Shown: piece after piece, positions 22,561 through 34,404 of the stretch
Numbering within the stretch: position 1 is the first letter of the stretch
Layout: the number at the start of each line of letters is the position of its first letter
Assembly: GCF_051020955.1 (NCBI RefSeq)
Contig: NC_135013.1
Span: forward strand, 44,707,087 to 44,771,086
Direction: 5' to 3'
DNA length: 64,000 nt
Source: Megalopta genalis
Taxonomy: Eukaryota; Arthropoda; Insecta; Hymenoptera; Halictidae
Made by a program: the position numbers and the translations under genes
The notes under the pieces: generated by a model
Seen by the model: only the letters and a program-made list of their open reading frames with translations
Told to the model about the DNA's origin: nothing
Database searches by the model: none

Positions 22561-23805
22561 AAAACAATATATAAAATGTGCAATTTTCTTTAAAAAGATA
22601 TTATTAGACGGCAGATTGTTGATGCAAAACAGAAATTGGCTCCATTAACCGGAAAATATAGAAGATACTTACCAATCTACGTATGTTCTTAATAATTTGA
22701 ATACATCGAAATTAATACAACGGTATTTTCAAATCCTTTAAATATTTCTATACCTCTCTATTTAATTTACTCGTCTTTGTTATAGATGCATCAAATCCGA
22801 TGTATAAATGACCTTATTAAACTTGTATTATTTGTATCAATTTTATAGTCTTTTTATGTTACAGACGATATTATAGTTAATACACATACATTCTGCAGTT
22901 TTAATATTTTTGCAGACCTGGGAACAGGGGTCATTTTTATAACTGAAATTAATACTCTCATTATACGCATTATACGCTAAATGTGTATGCGTGCTTGAAA
23001 AAAACAGGCATTATAATTTATATGTATATTTACATATAAATATGTGTACCAAGTTTGGAACTGTTACAGTTATTAATTCGAAGAACGTCGCAAAAAGAAT
23101 TGATACTGCTCGTTACTTGCATTCCCCAAATTAGTTAAAATGTACACTAATGAACACGTGTAGAAAAATGACAGGTATTAACGAAGAAATTTATATTCAC
23201 TAAAAGCGACATTACTTTGGGAAAGCAAGAATTACGATCCACCGTTAGTAGTTTTAAGTAGGTTAATTTCAAGATGGTTTCAGCACCCAGCCTGCCTCCA
23301 ACTTGCCCTAAGTTACAGATTACTTCCATCAAACTTCTTGTCACGAGCTTATACTTATTTTGCAAACATAATTAACGAAAAATGAGCCATAAAAATTTCA
23401 TTCTAATTTGTATAATACGCGAGTCGATCTACCTGCAAACCCGAGCCATCTAGAAAGTTGACAACTGCTTCATTGGAAAGAATCATTTACGCGCTTAATA
23501 AAAAGGAATAAAAAATTATTGGGAAATAAGGAATTATTTAAATCTCAACTGCTGAGATGAAGATTCTTTGGAATTTCTTAAAGGAGTATTCTAGTGTGAA
23601 TATTTGAGAAAAAAACGATTTTTTATATTTTCTTGAAGAGTGTGGGTTGAAAAATACGTTTGCAAAACGTTAAGAATAACTTCGAATTCATAAAATCAAG
23701 AAAGATACAAATGGCTGATTATTCATAATATGGATGATATTAGTGTATTTGTACACAAATCTGTATACAAATATACTATACGTTTACGTACACGTATGTA
23801 CACTA
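22561..23805. other. Gene-less stretch
   Basis: AT-rich DNA with no coding region or terminal-repeat pair that I can support. Confidence 0.35.
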
Positions 23806-23807
23806 TA

Positions 23808-24785
23808 CAGGGTGGGGCATTTTAAACAGGTCACCTGAATAACTCGCTTGTTTTTGAAGATGGGAGAAAATGCATTAGACCAAAGTTACTTGGTATCGGA
23901 GGGCTCATATATATATATAATCTGGTATTACCAATTTTTCTGTAGGTGGAGGCGTCAAGGAGATGTGAAGGTCAATTCTGTTTGTTTAAATGGAACAGTA
24001 AGTTTTTTTACTTACATTCTGATAGAGTGTTTCGAGGCGAATACAATGAACTATTTGAAGGTCATTCGAGGTCACCCAAAGTCAACTGCAAGAGAAAATA
24101 AATTGTCTCAGAGTACTTTTCGAATACTTGTGTATCACGTGCGTGTATTACGTGACACGGGACACAAAAGATAAACAAACATTCAATCACATTGTACGCT
24201 TATCTGTATCCTCAAACACTATTGGTAATTTTAAATTATCTGTTTTAGAAAATAATTTGAAGAAAAATTCAGAAATTTATACATTTCAGCGAAGGATTAG
24301 AAACGTCGTAAATATTTCTGGACTTTTCGTACTAAATGTCATATGGTCATAGTATTGTGGTCGTTGCATTGGACTTGATCTTAGCTTTTACATTATGACG
24401 ATAAAAATTGCACACAAGTAAATAGATGACATTATTTTTTGATTAGATTTATAAACAAATTTGTGTGATTATTTGCCGTTTTACTGTATTCTAGCTTTGC
24501 TTTTCTGTGTCACTTTGGGTGACCTTGAATGACCTTCATAATAGTTCATTGTATTCGCCTCGAAACACTCTATCAGAATGTAAGTATAAAATCTTACTGT
24601 TCCACTTAAAAAAACAGAATTGACCTTCATATCTCCTTGACGCCTCCACCTACAGAAAAATTGGTAATACCAGATTATATATATATGAGCCCCCCGATAC
24701 CAAGTAAGTTTGGTCTAATGCATTTTCTCCTATCTTCAAAAACAAGCGAGTTATTCTGGTGACCTGTTTAAAATGCCCCACCCTG
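23808..24785. mobile_element. Long-terminal-inverted-repeat foldback element, related to 49714-51086
   Basis: It starts cagggtggggcattttaaac and ends with its inverse, flanked by TA (23806-23807, 24786-24787). The two inverted repeats run about 270 bp each, so most open frames here are mirror readings of the same repeat. The centre (about 24130-24480) lacks any transposase. The arms are closely similar to those of the 1.37-kb copy that retains coding sequence. Confidence 0.9.
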
Positions 24786-25850
24786 TATACATGTACGTAT
24801 ACTTGCATACGTACAGTATTATACTGTATACAGTAAAAAATACAGTATTTATATAAAAATTTTTGATTTGGTATTTGTAAAATGCAGTATTTGTAAAAAC
24901 ATACTTTGGAGAACAATACATTTCAAGTTTTGTATACAAATACTGTATACAAATAGAGAACCAAAGCAAACTAGAACCAAACCAAACATTTATATTTTTT
25001 ACTTTTTCTTTACTTCTTCAAATTTCAAAATTTCTTTTTTTAACCATAGATCTTTTTTATTGTTCTAGTACCTGCTCTAGTGGAACTCATACTAATTAAG
25101 AATTTTGCACGTTTTTTCATTTCAGATAAACAAAATGACCGCAATCATGGACACCATGGGACGATCCTTTTGAAACTCGGTTATGTTTCAAAGGAGCCAA
25201 TGCCACCAATTTTAACTTTGTTTAACTCAAACAATTGTTAAATATTATTGAACCATGTATAAATAAACCTTGTAAATCCCCAAAAAGTTAATGAAGAACA
25301 TAATTTACACTAGAATATACTCCCTTAAGTTAATGATTATTTCGATTCCAGTAGCTAATACGACCCACAACAATATACTTTTGCCGCTCGAACTGTATAA
25401 AACTATGATAAAGTTATTTACACTCTTTTACTCTTTTACCCATAGCGACGTATCGGTAATGAAATAGTCATCGGCTACGAAACTTCTATTTTACATAGTG
25501 GTGCTCCAACGATAAAATAGGCATTGGCTAGTTCACGAAAACCTATCCCCGAGTGGTGCACAGCGATGCGATCTTGTGAGCGTTCGGGACCATAATCATA
25601 ACTTCTAAACTAATTAATTTTCGACCTAAGTACGTTAATAATTTTTTAAAAGGAATACAAATCGATTTGTACATAAATAATATACAGTTATGTTAAAAAA
25701 ATTGCAACGATTTTGTTCTTTTGTCGTATAAAAAAACCTTTTATCAACATTTAGTACTGTAATTTTTTAGAAATTGTGTACTAATTTGTATTCAAAACAT
25801 TTTTTATTAAGAATTACTAGGTGCCGGGTAACACATTGTAACATAATAAA
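24786..25850. other. AT-rich gene-less stretch with small palindromes
   Basis: Next to the foldback element lie short self-complementary tracts such as gtatacatgtacgtatac and atactgtatacagta. Nothing coding is supported. Confidence 0.4.
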
Positions 25851-26185
25851 TATATAACTGACACATATTAAAGCATAATACATAAACAAGCAACAAATAT
25901 TTCAATGTAACAGAATATAAATAATAAGTCAAGGTACATAAAAATCTGTTATGTAATTTAAGTACATTATATACATATATCAAGATAATAAATGAACAGC
26001 TAACACACATACTAACGGAATATATACATACATAACTGATAGACATTTGAACATGATACATAAACAAGCAACAAATATTTCATTGTAAGAGGTTGAGAAA
26101 TAACAAGAAACTAGAAGTACATACATAACTGACACATATTTGAACATAACACATAAACCTGCCACAAATATTTCAGTGTAACAGG
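25851..26185. repeat. Three-copy interrupted tandem repeat
   Basis: Blocks starting near 25851, 26029 and 26122 share ataactgacacatatt, then a tacataaac tract, then caacaaatatttca and gtaacag. The spacings are about 180 and 95 bp, so one spacer has been gained or lost. The apparent open frames on the minus strand are products of the repeat. Confidence 0.75.
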
Positions 26186-26190
26186 TTAAT

Positions 26191-27070
26191 AAATGATAAG
26201 AAATTATGTGCGAAACTATTCGCAAAAATCAGACATCAATAGCATATTCTTCATAAGATCTTTACAAGAATTCAATCTGGAAGCTTTTCGAATGTGCTTT
26301 AATCTATTATTAATATCCACACATAGAAGGTTGCAAAACTTTCTAAACCTTTGTAAACTTCTTCTGTGCAATCGTTTAAATAGAATGTGTTCTGAATTAA
26401 ACGAAACACATCTATTTTTTGTCATTGAGTGACGAACAAACTCATTTCTCAAGAATGTCCCGATTTGTTTTCGGACGCGCTACTAAAAACCATGATTACA
26501 ATTACAAATACGGGCCACTGCAAGAAAATTTTGTATAATAATGTCCAGGACAGTTCAAGGAATAGTTTTCCATTGAGATTCCAGGACATGTTTTTACTTT
26601 TTGGAGAAAAGTTAAGTTGAAGATAATCAAACGTATATAGTAGGTTCTCAATGGACGTGTAACTTCGAGACAATAAAACTGAATATACGATAAGTAATTA
26701 AACAATTTCACAATCAAAATAACAAGTATTTAATACCATTATTTAAATAATCCATTCATTTTTATATTTATTGCCGTGTACTTTGAGAAGAACCCGACGT
26801 TAGAAACACTCTGATATAACAGGCAAATGCTTGAGGAAGCAAAGGCAAGTCGATCGTTGTCCATAGAAACGTGTTTCCTGGATGTTGAGGGTTACTTTTT
26901 TTTTTAATTGCTTACGTATGAATAAAGACTCTAGATTACGATTATGTTAGACCACGCATTTCCTTACCAAAACACCAAAAGCTAGGCCTTCCGACCACGT
27001 GAAGCTGCTAGACCCTAGGCATAACAGATGAAGGCTCGGTACAATGTTCAAATTATGAAATGAACTATAG
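26191..27070. other. Gene-less stretch with unexplained overlapping frames
   Basis: Open frames of 60-80 codons occur on both strands between 26193 and 26717, but none has a recognisable motif and they overlap each other. I see no reason to prefer one. Confidence 0.25.
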
Positions 27071-27673
27071 AGGGTGTATCAGCATCGGTGGTATAACCGA
27101 GCAGGGAGCGATTCTACACGAAAAAAACGAATAAAAAAGAAGGAATAACATTTTTTCATTTGAGGTTTCGTTGTCGCTAAAATCGATTTTGAATATTCAA
27201 ACAAGAGTATTTTTTATTACTTCTTTATTCTTTTTATTATTTTTTATTACAATAGCAAAATTAAAGAAAAGGATTCTAGTTATGATCTGGTAGACTGGTA
27301 TCACTATCATCTAAAAAAATATTCAACTAGTTTAGTCTAGTTCTAAAAAAGTTATTTCATTTTCAAAGGCGTTCGAATACTTTCGTTATCAGCTGTAGCT
27401 CTAGTATAGTATGATTTATAGATAGTACTAATATAAGTAGTATCGTGAAGTACTTTTGTCTACGGATTTAGAATGGATGTCATTGAAAATAAGACACGAA
27501 ATTTAGTTACAAACTTACTTTATTAATATAAAAATCGTTGGAAATTGTGAATATTCGAATTCGATTTTCGCTACAACGGCGCTTGAACTGAAAAATGTTA
27601 TTCTTTATTTTCGATTTGTTTTTTATGTAGAATCATCCCCTTCTTGATTGTACCACCGATACTGGGACACCCT
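27071..27673. mobile_element. TA-type element with about 125-bp terminal inverted repeats
   Basis: It starts agggtgtatcagcatcggtg and its inverted right end reads agggtgtcccagtatcggtg. The pairing continues through gattctacat and ggaataacattttttca to gaatattc. Between the arms is a fragment of the Tc1-like MITE (about 27237-27405). No transposase is present. A truncated relative lies at 58430-58695. Confidence 0.7.
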
Positions 27674-28340
27674 TTGAATGTGATCATTGTCAATTATTTT
27701 GAACTTCTCATAAACTGTATCACGAATCTTTGTTGCCTCTGGTAACAGTGATCACTTAAACCTTTCTTTAAAATTTTAAACTAACGTTCAAAGTTAGTTT
27801 AAGTTAATATTATAATAATGTTTCTCATTTTGTACTTTTTGTCTCAAATTGTATTATTGTTAACTTGAAATTCGTGGAAATTAAAAGGTGTAAAATATCA
27901 TCTTTTCATATTTCCTTAGAAAGAATCTCAAGTGTCCGGTAATAGACGAACTACCCTTAGTACGTCTGTGACGTTTTTCGAAATTTCCTAATAATTTAAA
28001 TATTTCGAAATGCTCTATATTTGACAGTAGCTGCGAGAGGATTCACAAATTAAGAATGTGAAGCGTTCAGATTCGTCAATTCGAACAGAACGCGGTTCTA
28101 ATTCCGAATGATATTTCGTATATTTCATAACGTAAAATTAAAGAAGTTCATTCCTCATGTAAAAAAATTTCTTCGCGCAAAGTTTAACGGCCGACAGCCT
28201 CTGGAGTACGTAATACGTACCAGTTCCGGCATGGCTCGAAACCACTTTAATGTGCTCGTTAAAGTCCCAGCCATTTGGAGGCAACACTTTATGAATTAAA
28301 TCCTCGTTACTTCACGAAATTAAAAATCGTCGGAACTTAC

Positions 28341-28399
28341 CACATCGAGGGGCTCATAGGACAGATCCTTCTTCAATGTAATTGGTCGTCACCGATTCT
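28341..28399 (-). other. Candidate 59-nt internal exon
   Basis: On the minus strand a pyrimidine tract and acceptor cgcatttttcag immediately precede agaatcggtgacgacc. The block ends cctcgatgtg just before the strong donor gtaagt (28340-28335). All three frames contain a stop, so it would be an untranslated or noncoding exon, or the acceptor lies elsewhere. One frame reads ITLKKDLSYEPLDV after its stop. The flanks (28080-28480) are GC-richer than average and free of transposons. Confidence 0.3.
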
Positions 28400-28479
28400 C
28401 TGAAAAATGCGAAAACGAGATCGATTACTAAAAATCAAGTCCGGAACGTTCCAATTTCGAAACTATCTACGTGAAAGCA

Positions 28480-29200
28480 TCATAACTATATCGCGACTTT
28501 GAATATTTTTGCAGATACGATATTTGGAAGAAGTGAAAATTATTTTTATTAAAATAATCATTAATATAATAGTAATTAATAAAATATGTATTAATTAATT
28601 TATTTGATTAAGAAGTGAAAAATGAAATATGCGTATACTTTATTTGTATAGTAGTCGAGATAATGTTCGTTGCATACGTTAATTAAATTTTAAATGTTGC
28701 ACTGTTTAATACGAAAAACGGGAGAACGTAGTACATTTCATCTATGAATAATATAATGACTCACATGTGTGGTGGACAATTCTTTTTATTGTCAGAATTT
28801 GTAATAGAAAAATTCTTCGTAGACGCATTTTTTATACTTTCTTTTATTATACTTTGTCAGTGATGTGTTTAACTACAATGAAAACATTGCTTAATTCATT
28901 GGTCGCTTTTTGGACAATAATGCCTGACTGTTAATGGCTACGCGCTTGTCAGCTTTCAATCAGCTTTTATAATCGTTACGTTGTAAATAATAGTGTCATG
29001 TTCAGGTATCCACGATCAGTTCACATTGTAGTATACATTGTTATTGTATTAATGACAAGAGAATTTGAATAAAGTGTATTTCAGTTATTTTTAAGTTGGA
29101 CTTGTCGTTAAAAAATAAATCCCATAAGTTCCAGTAACGAATATCCATTATCAGAAACTCCAACAACCAAACAGAATAATTCCTATAATGGAGTAGGAAA
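28480..29200. other. AT-rich gene-less stretch
   Basis: No coding region, RNA gene or terminal-repeat pair is supported between the exon candidate and the Tc1 element. Confidence 0.35.
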
Positions 29201-29202
29201 TA

Positions 29203-30675
29203 CACACCGTGACAAAACTATGAGGCACTCACGAAAATTGCAAAAATTTCTATGTAACTTAAAAATTTATTTTTCTTTCACTCGTAGTATTATTGTTTAC
29301 AATCTAAAAAAGCATATCGCTCAGTTGTATGAAATACGTAAGTCAACGGTCTCGAAAACTCTGGGGCAAAAAATATAATCATGCTACTCGAACCGCGACA
29401 AAACTATGAAACAGTCTCCGGTAAACCGACAAACTAAACACTACGAAAAGAGACTTTCGTTTCCAATTGTTGTTATTAGGCGTGCAGTATTTAAGGTGAT
29501 ATTGTGTGTGCAGTAGTTTTTTATTATACAAAATTCCGCAAGGAAAAGAACTAAATGCAACAGAGATCAATATATAATAATTAACAATTTGAAGAAGGAA
29601 AATTATTCAGTGCGAAAAATTGCCCATATATTAGGGAGAAGTCGTTGCATATTTTACAGCTATTTAAAAAATAAACAAAATATGTTAAAAAGGACCTCGG
29701 TGGTCGTCCAAAATCAAGGACATGGCAAATAGCAGCGGAATCCGACGTGTGAACGATTGTTAGGACAGTGCAGAGAATAATAATGGTTCTAAGTATTTAT
29801 TTGAAAAAGCTTAAAATGTAGAAACAACTGCCACTAACTGACAAACGTAATCAAGCCAAATTGGAATTAGCAGAGCGTCGGATACATTGGCGTAAAAAGT
29901 GGAAGAAAAAAAATCTTTCCTGACGAAAAGCGTTTTAATTTAGATGGACCTGATGGACCTATATTATTATTTTCCTGATTTGAGGGAAGAGAAAATCTTG
30001 TTGCGAAGGCGGCAAATGGGTGGCGGTGGTATTATGATGTGGGCAGCTATAGGATACTATGGAAAGACGGATATTTAATTTGTTTCTGTAAAAATGAATA
30101 GTAAAACATACGTGGATAACGTTAGTACGCAACTATCGAAATATGCACAAAAAATAGCTAAGCAAAAGTATATCTCTCAACAGCTGTGCATATTGCAGGA
30201 ATAACACGAGCTTATAAAAATATAGATATTTTACCGTGGTCTGCAAGATCGCCGGATTTGAATATTATTGAAAACTCTGTTGGGGAATATACTCAAGTAT
30301 ACTTAAGAGGAAAGCAGTTTAACACCATAGAAGAATTAAAAAAGTGTATTGAGGATACGTGGACGAATTTGATATAAAACACAATTAAAAAACTGTATAA
30401 ATCTCTATCACAAAGAATGTTGGAAGTAAGAAGAAAAGGTGGACATACACATTATTAAAAAATAACAAAAAGAATTCTATGTGTTCACTTTTTACGAAGA
30501 ACCCAATCTGTCTTATAGTTTTGTCGAACCCGTTTTTCTTATGAACTGTTATTATTACTGTGAAACAGCACGAATTCTGGTCAATTTTGTGTATGTTACT
30601 ACAGAAAGGATACTCTGTATATATTCATATACAAAAGTTTTGTACACATTCATGATTTTAAGAAGTCGCGGTGTG
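29203..30675 (+). mobile_element. Tc1-like transposon with paired inner and outer terminal sites (IR/DR type)
   Basis: The outer ends cacaccgtgac and the inverse of gtcgcggtgtg are flanked by TA (29201-29202, 30676-30677). Inside each end a second site recurs: cgcgacaaaactatgaaac at 29393 on the left, and the inverse of tcttatagttttgtcg at 30509 on the right. The outer left site reads cgtgacaaaactatgaggc. Two direct copies per terminal repeat is the IR/DR layout known from some Tc1 elements. It is 1.47 kb, near full length, but the gene is broken. Confidence 0.8.
29545..30376 (+). pseudogene. Broken Tc1-like DDE transposase
   Basis: Plus-strand pieces follow family order. The N-terminal DNA-binding part reads GKELNATEINI, then SVRKIAHILGRSRCIFYSYL near 29545-29670. 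GGRPKSRT follows near 29700. A LELAERRIHWRKKW segment lies near 29860 and DEKRFNLDGPDG near 29935; the latter holds the first catalytic aspartate. The C-terminal frame 30186-30377 reads HIAGITRAYKNIDILPW, then SARSPDLNIIEN with the catalytic glutamate. The motif with the second aspartate, expected just before HIAG, appears deleted. Several stops and frameshifts intervene, so no enzyme can be made. Confidence 0.8.
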
Positions 30676-31143
30676 TACGTAATGCTTATATAGAATACAT
30701 ATTTTCTTCTATTTATTCAAATCAACTCAGTTGTTTTTTACTACTATTATTTATTGTTCAGGGTGTCCAGAAAGATTGTGTCCAAATTTATATTGTGTTA
30801 CTAGGATCAAATAGATGAAAAATGTTTCAAACAAGCTTTATTGCTGTGGACGTTGATTTATAAAAATACGATAAAATCGGAAGATCAACTCAGCGAATGT
30901 ATTCGAAATGTGCTTACTATTACTACCAATACTGATGGAATGTTTGAATCAGTGCAACAATTACTAATTCGACGGATGAAAATCTGCATTCTTGCAGGAG
31001 AAGGAATTTTCGAACATTTTTATAACTGCCACAATAGATCATAAATATCTTTGAAATCTTATATCTTTTCAATAAAGCATCTTCGGACATAAGTTTACAT
31101 GAACTATTTTCATTTACTATGCATATGACTTCAATAACACATA

Positions 31144-31990
31144 TTGTAGTATTAAGGATTGCGCAGCTGAGGTTTATGGCAGGGGCCATGTGCCTTGTGT
31201 CCTCAATGGCTAGGGTGTGGGCCTGTTCGACTCGTTAACACTTTGGGACTCGTGTTACTTAGCGTGAAACGTTTCCAGAAGTTGAAGATTTTCAAACTTT
31301 CCCTCGAGATTTAAACCCCTCTGGAGGCGTCTGCGATACCTCCTCCTAGGTCCCAATAATTATTGTTTGAGCAGTCGTCGCTCTGTTTTGAGCCTGCCGT
31401 GATTGGGCAGCATTTCTCGCCGTCCATTTCTAAATTAGGAAGAGTAAGGAGGACCGAAGTAATTCTGAGTTAGATTCATCTCGTTAGATTCTGAACCGAT
31501 ACTGAGATGCCCTGAGTGGATTCTAAATCAAGTGAGACATAGATCTAAACTGCCTTGAGTAGAAGTCAAGTGAAAAATAGATCTGATTCGACCTGAGCTA
31601 ATTCGAAGTCAAGTGAAACATTGATCTGAGCTGCTTCGAGCTGAGTAGAAAATAAGTAAAACATAGATTTTGATCCGATACTAAGCTGCCCTGAGTAGAT
31701 TCTAAATCAAGTGAGACATAGATCTAAACTGCCTTGAGTAGAAGTCAAGTGAAAAATAGATCTGACTCGACCTGAGCTAATTCGAAGTCAAGTGAAACAT
31801 TGATCTGAGCTGCTTCGAGCTGAGTAGAAAATAAGTAAAACATAGATTTTGATCCGATACTAAGCTGCCCTGAGTTGAGTCTAAATCAAACGAAACATAG
31901 ATTCTGAGCGACTTCGAGTTAGTCGGCACATGAACGTGCAAAATACAACAAAAGCTTGTGTATAAATACACAAAATATAAGTTTAGTCCC
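31144..31990 (+). mobile_element. Diverged solo LTR of a BEL/Pao element, expanded by tandem repeats
   Basis: Blocks match the LTRs of the element at 59583-63937 in order. They are tttatggcaggggccatgtg at 31171, tgccgtgattgggcag near 31398 with its downstream aggaccgaagt, and finally agtcggcacatgaacgtgca followed by aaatac near 31920. The spacing between the last two is enlarged by the 179-bp tandem repeat. No internal retrotransposon sequence flanks it, which fits a solo LTR. Exact ends are uncertain. Confidence 0.65.
31494..31890. repeat. Tandem repeat, 179-bp unit, about 2.2 copies
   Basis: The phrase gatactgagatgccctgag at 31498 recurs as gatactaagctgccctgag at 31677 and 31856, giving exactly 179 bp each time. 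Each unit is itself made of three to four looser 50-60 bp sub-units of the form gagtagaagtcaagtgaaac plus atagatctga. Copies are nearly identical, so the amplification is recent compared with the surrounding LTR. Confidence 0.9.
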
Positions 31991-32479
31991 AACCATTCCG
32001 GAAACGGAATTCCTGTAGACAGATGATATAATCCATTAGTGCTATCAGAGGTACAAATAATGGAAAGATAGTGAAAGAAATAAAAATGGAAAGTAAATAA
32101 GAAAACGCATAAATTAGTAAAAGTTTATGCGCAACAACCGTGTTGAAGAGGTATGACCTCCACGAGATGACGATCAGAGTAAATGAGGCAGAAGATATTT
32201 GAATTGCAAAGAATGTATGTTGAAGTTAAAAGATTTATGGGGAGGAATTTAAAATCGAAAAGTTTTTGAATCGTAAAAGATTAACTTGCTATATTCGCGG
32301 ACTGAGAACGATCTCGAAGTCGGATAGATTTTGGACAGTGATCGATGTCGAATTGAGAACTTTAACATCGCACTCGATAATATTCAACTGCACTCGTCAG
32401 TTTTGTTATTAAAGTCTTGCTAACAACTCCGCTTGGAAGTTGCCAGCAATTTTAATCTCCCCGATACACATCGATCATT

Positions 32480-33370
32480 ACCAGAGTGTATCAGCCTCCT
32501 CACAGACGACGTGACGTTCAATCAATTCAATTTTCCTCGTGATCAACGAGACCTTGGACACGAGTAATTGAACAATAGCGAGCGATCGGACGAAGACAAG
32601 GATCAGGTTGCGAGAAAACCAATTCAGAAAAATCGGGCTTGTCTCGGTTATTTTTTGTTTCACGCGCATGGTAGCTGGCAATTTTTCACGGGCATAAATG
32701 CAATTTGCTTTCCATCACGTTCGCGTTCGAGTTAACAACTTCATACCATCGTGATGTTTATCCTTCGCTCGCGGCCCCCCGCTCGCCTACCTTGCAACCC
32801 GCGCAACAATTACGTTTTCCCCGTGGCAGAAGATTACATAGAAAGCGCAGGAGACACGTGGAACAGACAAGGCGGGGAAAGCCAGAGCAAAGGAAAGGTC
32901 CGATAAAAAATGAGCTACGGTCGAAAGTGGAAATTTACAAGGGTCGAAAGAATTTTCCAGGAGCGGTGGCGAGACGATCCGATTACGGCTAGCGAACGGC
33001 GGGCTGGAGCCGGTCCACACCAAATGTGGACCCGGTCCCGCGTTTGCATGCGTAATGCTCGTCGGATACGACTTAATTACACGGCGAGCCATAAACCCGC
33101 GCTGAATCATTGTCACAACCTTCTCGATTTACGCCGCGCAACGCCGTGCACCGCGCGCCGTGGCCAATGAGTTACCGGCCATTTCTATCGGATGATTTAT
33201 ACGGGAGTGTACTTTGGATTCCACACGTGAATACCGGAGAAAGCGCGAAACCGTACATGCTAATACCTTGGCTCACCGTGTACCTAAATTATCCACTATT
33301 TATACAAACAGGCAAATACCCACACGCGTAAACACACACACGCAGACCTTGTCTTAAGACGGAACGTCTT
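32480..33370. other. GC-rich, transposon-free island
   Basis: A 0.9-kb segment with elevated GC and many CG dinucleotides. Open frames occur on both strands but none shows a domain. A hairpin with arms ggtccaca (33012-33019) and tgtggacc (33025-33032) is present. This is a candidate regulatory island or 5' exon of an unseen gene. Confidence 0.3.
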
Positions 33371-33531
33371 CCTATACCCGTCCGATGTATGCGTCAAATG
33401 AATTTATACTGATGAAAATAATGCTTTCGTTTTTCTATAAGCGATTTTCAAATGTGCGTCTACGTCCGACGTACACAGCTCGGGGTCGGAGCCCCGAAAA
33501 TCTGTTAGAAACACGAAATATGAAAATTTAA

Positions 33532-34198
33532 CCCTTTGCGGTCAGATGGCGAGTCTCACTTGCCACGGCGTTTCGCGCGACAGGTCGGATGGCGAGTGAG
33601 AGGCGCCAGTCGGTGTTTATGTTAGATTTTATTATCTCCAACATTATTCAACGTACTGTTTTATGCGAATGTCCCTGAAGTGGTGGCGCAAATTATTTTT
33701 CCGTGGACTAGAAATTTGTTTAATCAATTCGTACATTCTCTACAAACATGTAAAAAGGCAGAGAAGCGAATATCCAGTTACACATTTGAACTTTCGCAAA
33801 ACATTGATCAACAAATTGCGAGGAGATTTTCGTCAATGGAAAACTGCATGTAATTGTTATTGGCACAAAGAAAGATTGCAAAGTTTGTTCCAGTCGAAAC
33901 AAACCAGAGGGAAGACATGAGACGACCTATTTCTATGATACATGTCCAGATAAACCAAGAATGCATCTTGGTCAATGTTTTATAAACTATCACACCGAAC
34001 GAAATTACAAATCATAATTTGTGTAAAATTATATTCATAAAAGTGTGAATATAGGTGAACTAACGAAATATAACGTTTTTGTAAGATAATTTATATGAAA
34101 GATTACTTTATTGTACCATATAAGACACTCGACATATTTGCAAAAATCGCCTCGTCCTGCTACCTGACTCTGCCGAAAAAGTCGTCGTCCGCTAAGGG
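33532..34198 (+). mobile_element. piggyBac transposon, internally deleted
   Basis: TTAA target duplications at 33528-33531 and 34199-34202 flank ends reading ccctttgcggtcagatggcg on the left and the inverse cccttagcggacgacgac on the right. The left end continues gcgagtctcacttgcc, a subterminal tract typical of piggyBac families. Only the last part of the transposase remains in the 667 bp. Confidence 0.9.
33663..34010 (+). pseudogene. piggyBac transposase C-terminal fragment
   Basis: The frame starts MRMSLKWWRKLFFRGLEICL, then INSYILYK, then LNFRKTLINKLRGDFR. This is the conserved segment between the catalytic core and the cysteine-rich tail. After a frame change near 33920 the plus strand reads YDTCPDKPRMHLGQCFINYH, a piece of the C-terminal cysteine-rich domain. 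The N-terminal half and the catalytic aspartates are gone through the internal deletion. The copy cannot transpose itself but keeps both ends. Confidence 0.85.
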
Positions 34199-34404
34199 TT
34201 AAGTATTCATGATTTTCTGTCAGTAAGTTATAGTTGAGAATATGCTCTCGTCGAATCAGTAAAAAATAATGATGTTCAAAGAATACGTTCGCTATCATTT
34301 GAGTTCGAACTTGGTCATCACTTTTGAGTTTAGTTATAGAGTGAAGAATAGATGTTCTAATAACTGTATATTTATAAGAACGTGACAATAGGGTAAATGT
34401 ATCA

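Noticed and set aside
23848..24174. 108-codon frame at the left arm of the foldback element
   Set aside because: It is the terminal inverted repeat read on one strand; the mirror frame appears in the other arm and in the 49.7-kb copy.
25851..26185. Possible CRISPR-like array
   Set aside because: Only three diverged blocks with unequal spacing in a eukaryotic AT-rich context; an ordinary interrupted tandem repeat.
26193..26717. Overlapping 63-79 codon frames on both strands
   Set aside because: Mutually overlapping, no motifs, AT-rich; indistinguishable from chance.
30755..30790. Transposon left end cagggtgtccagaaagattg
   Set aside because: No inverted partner was found downstream, so I cannot bound an element.
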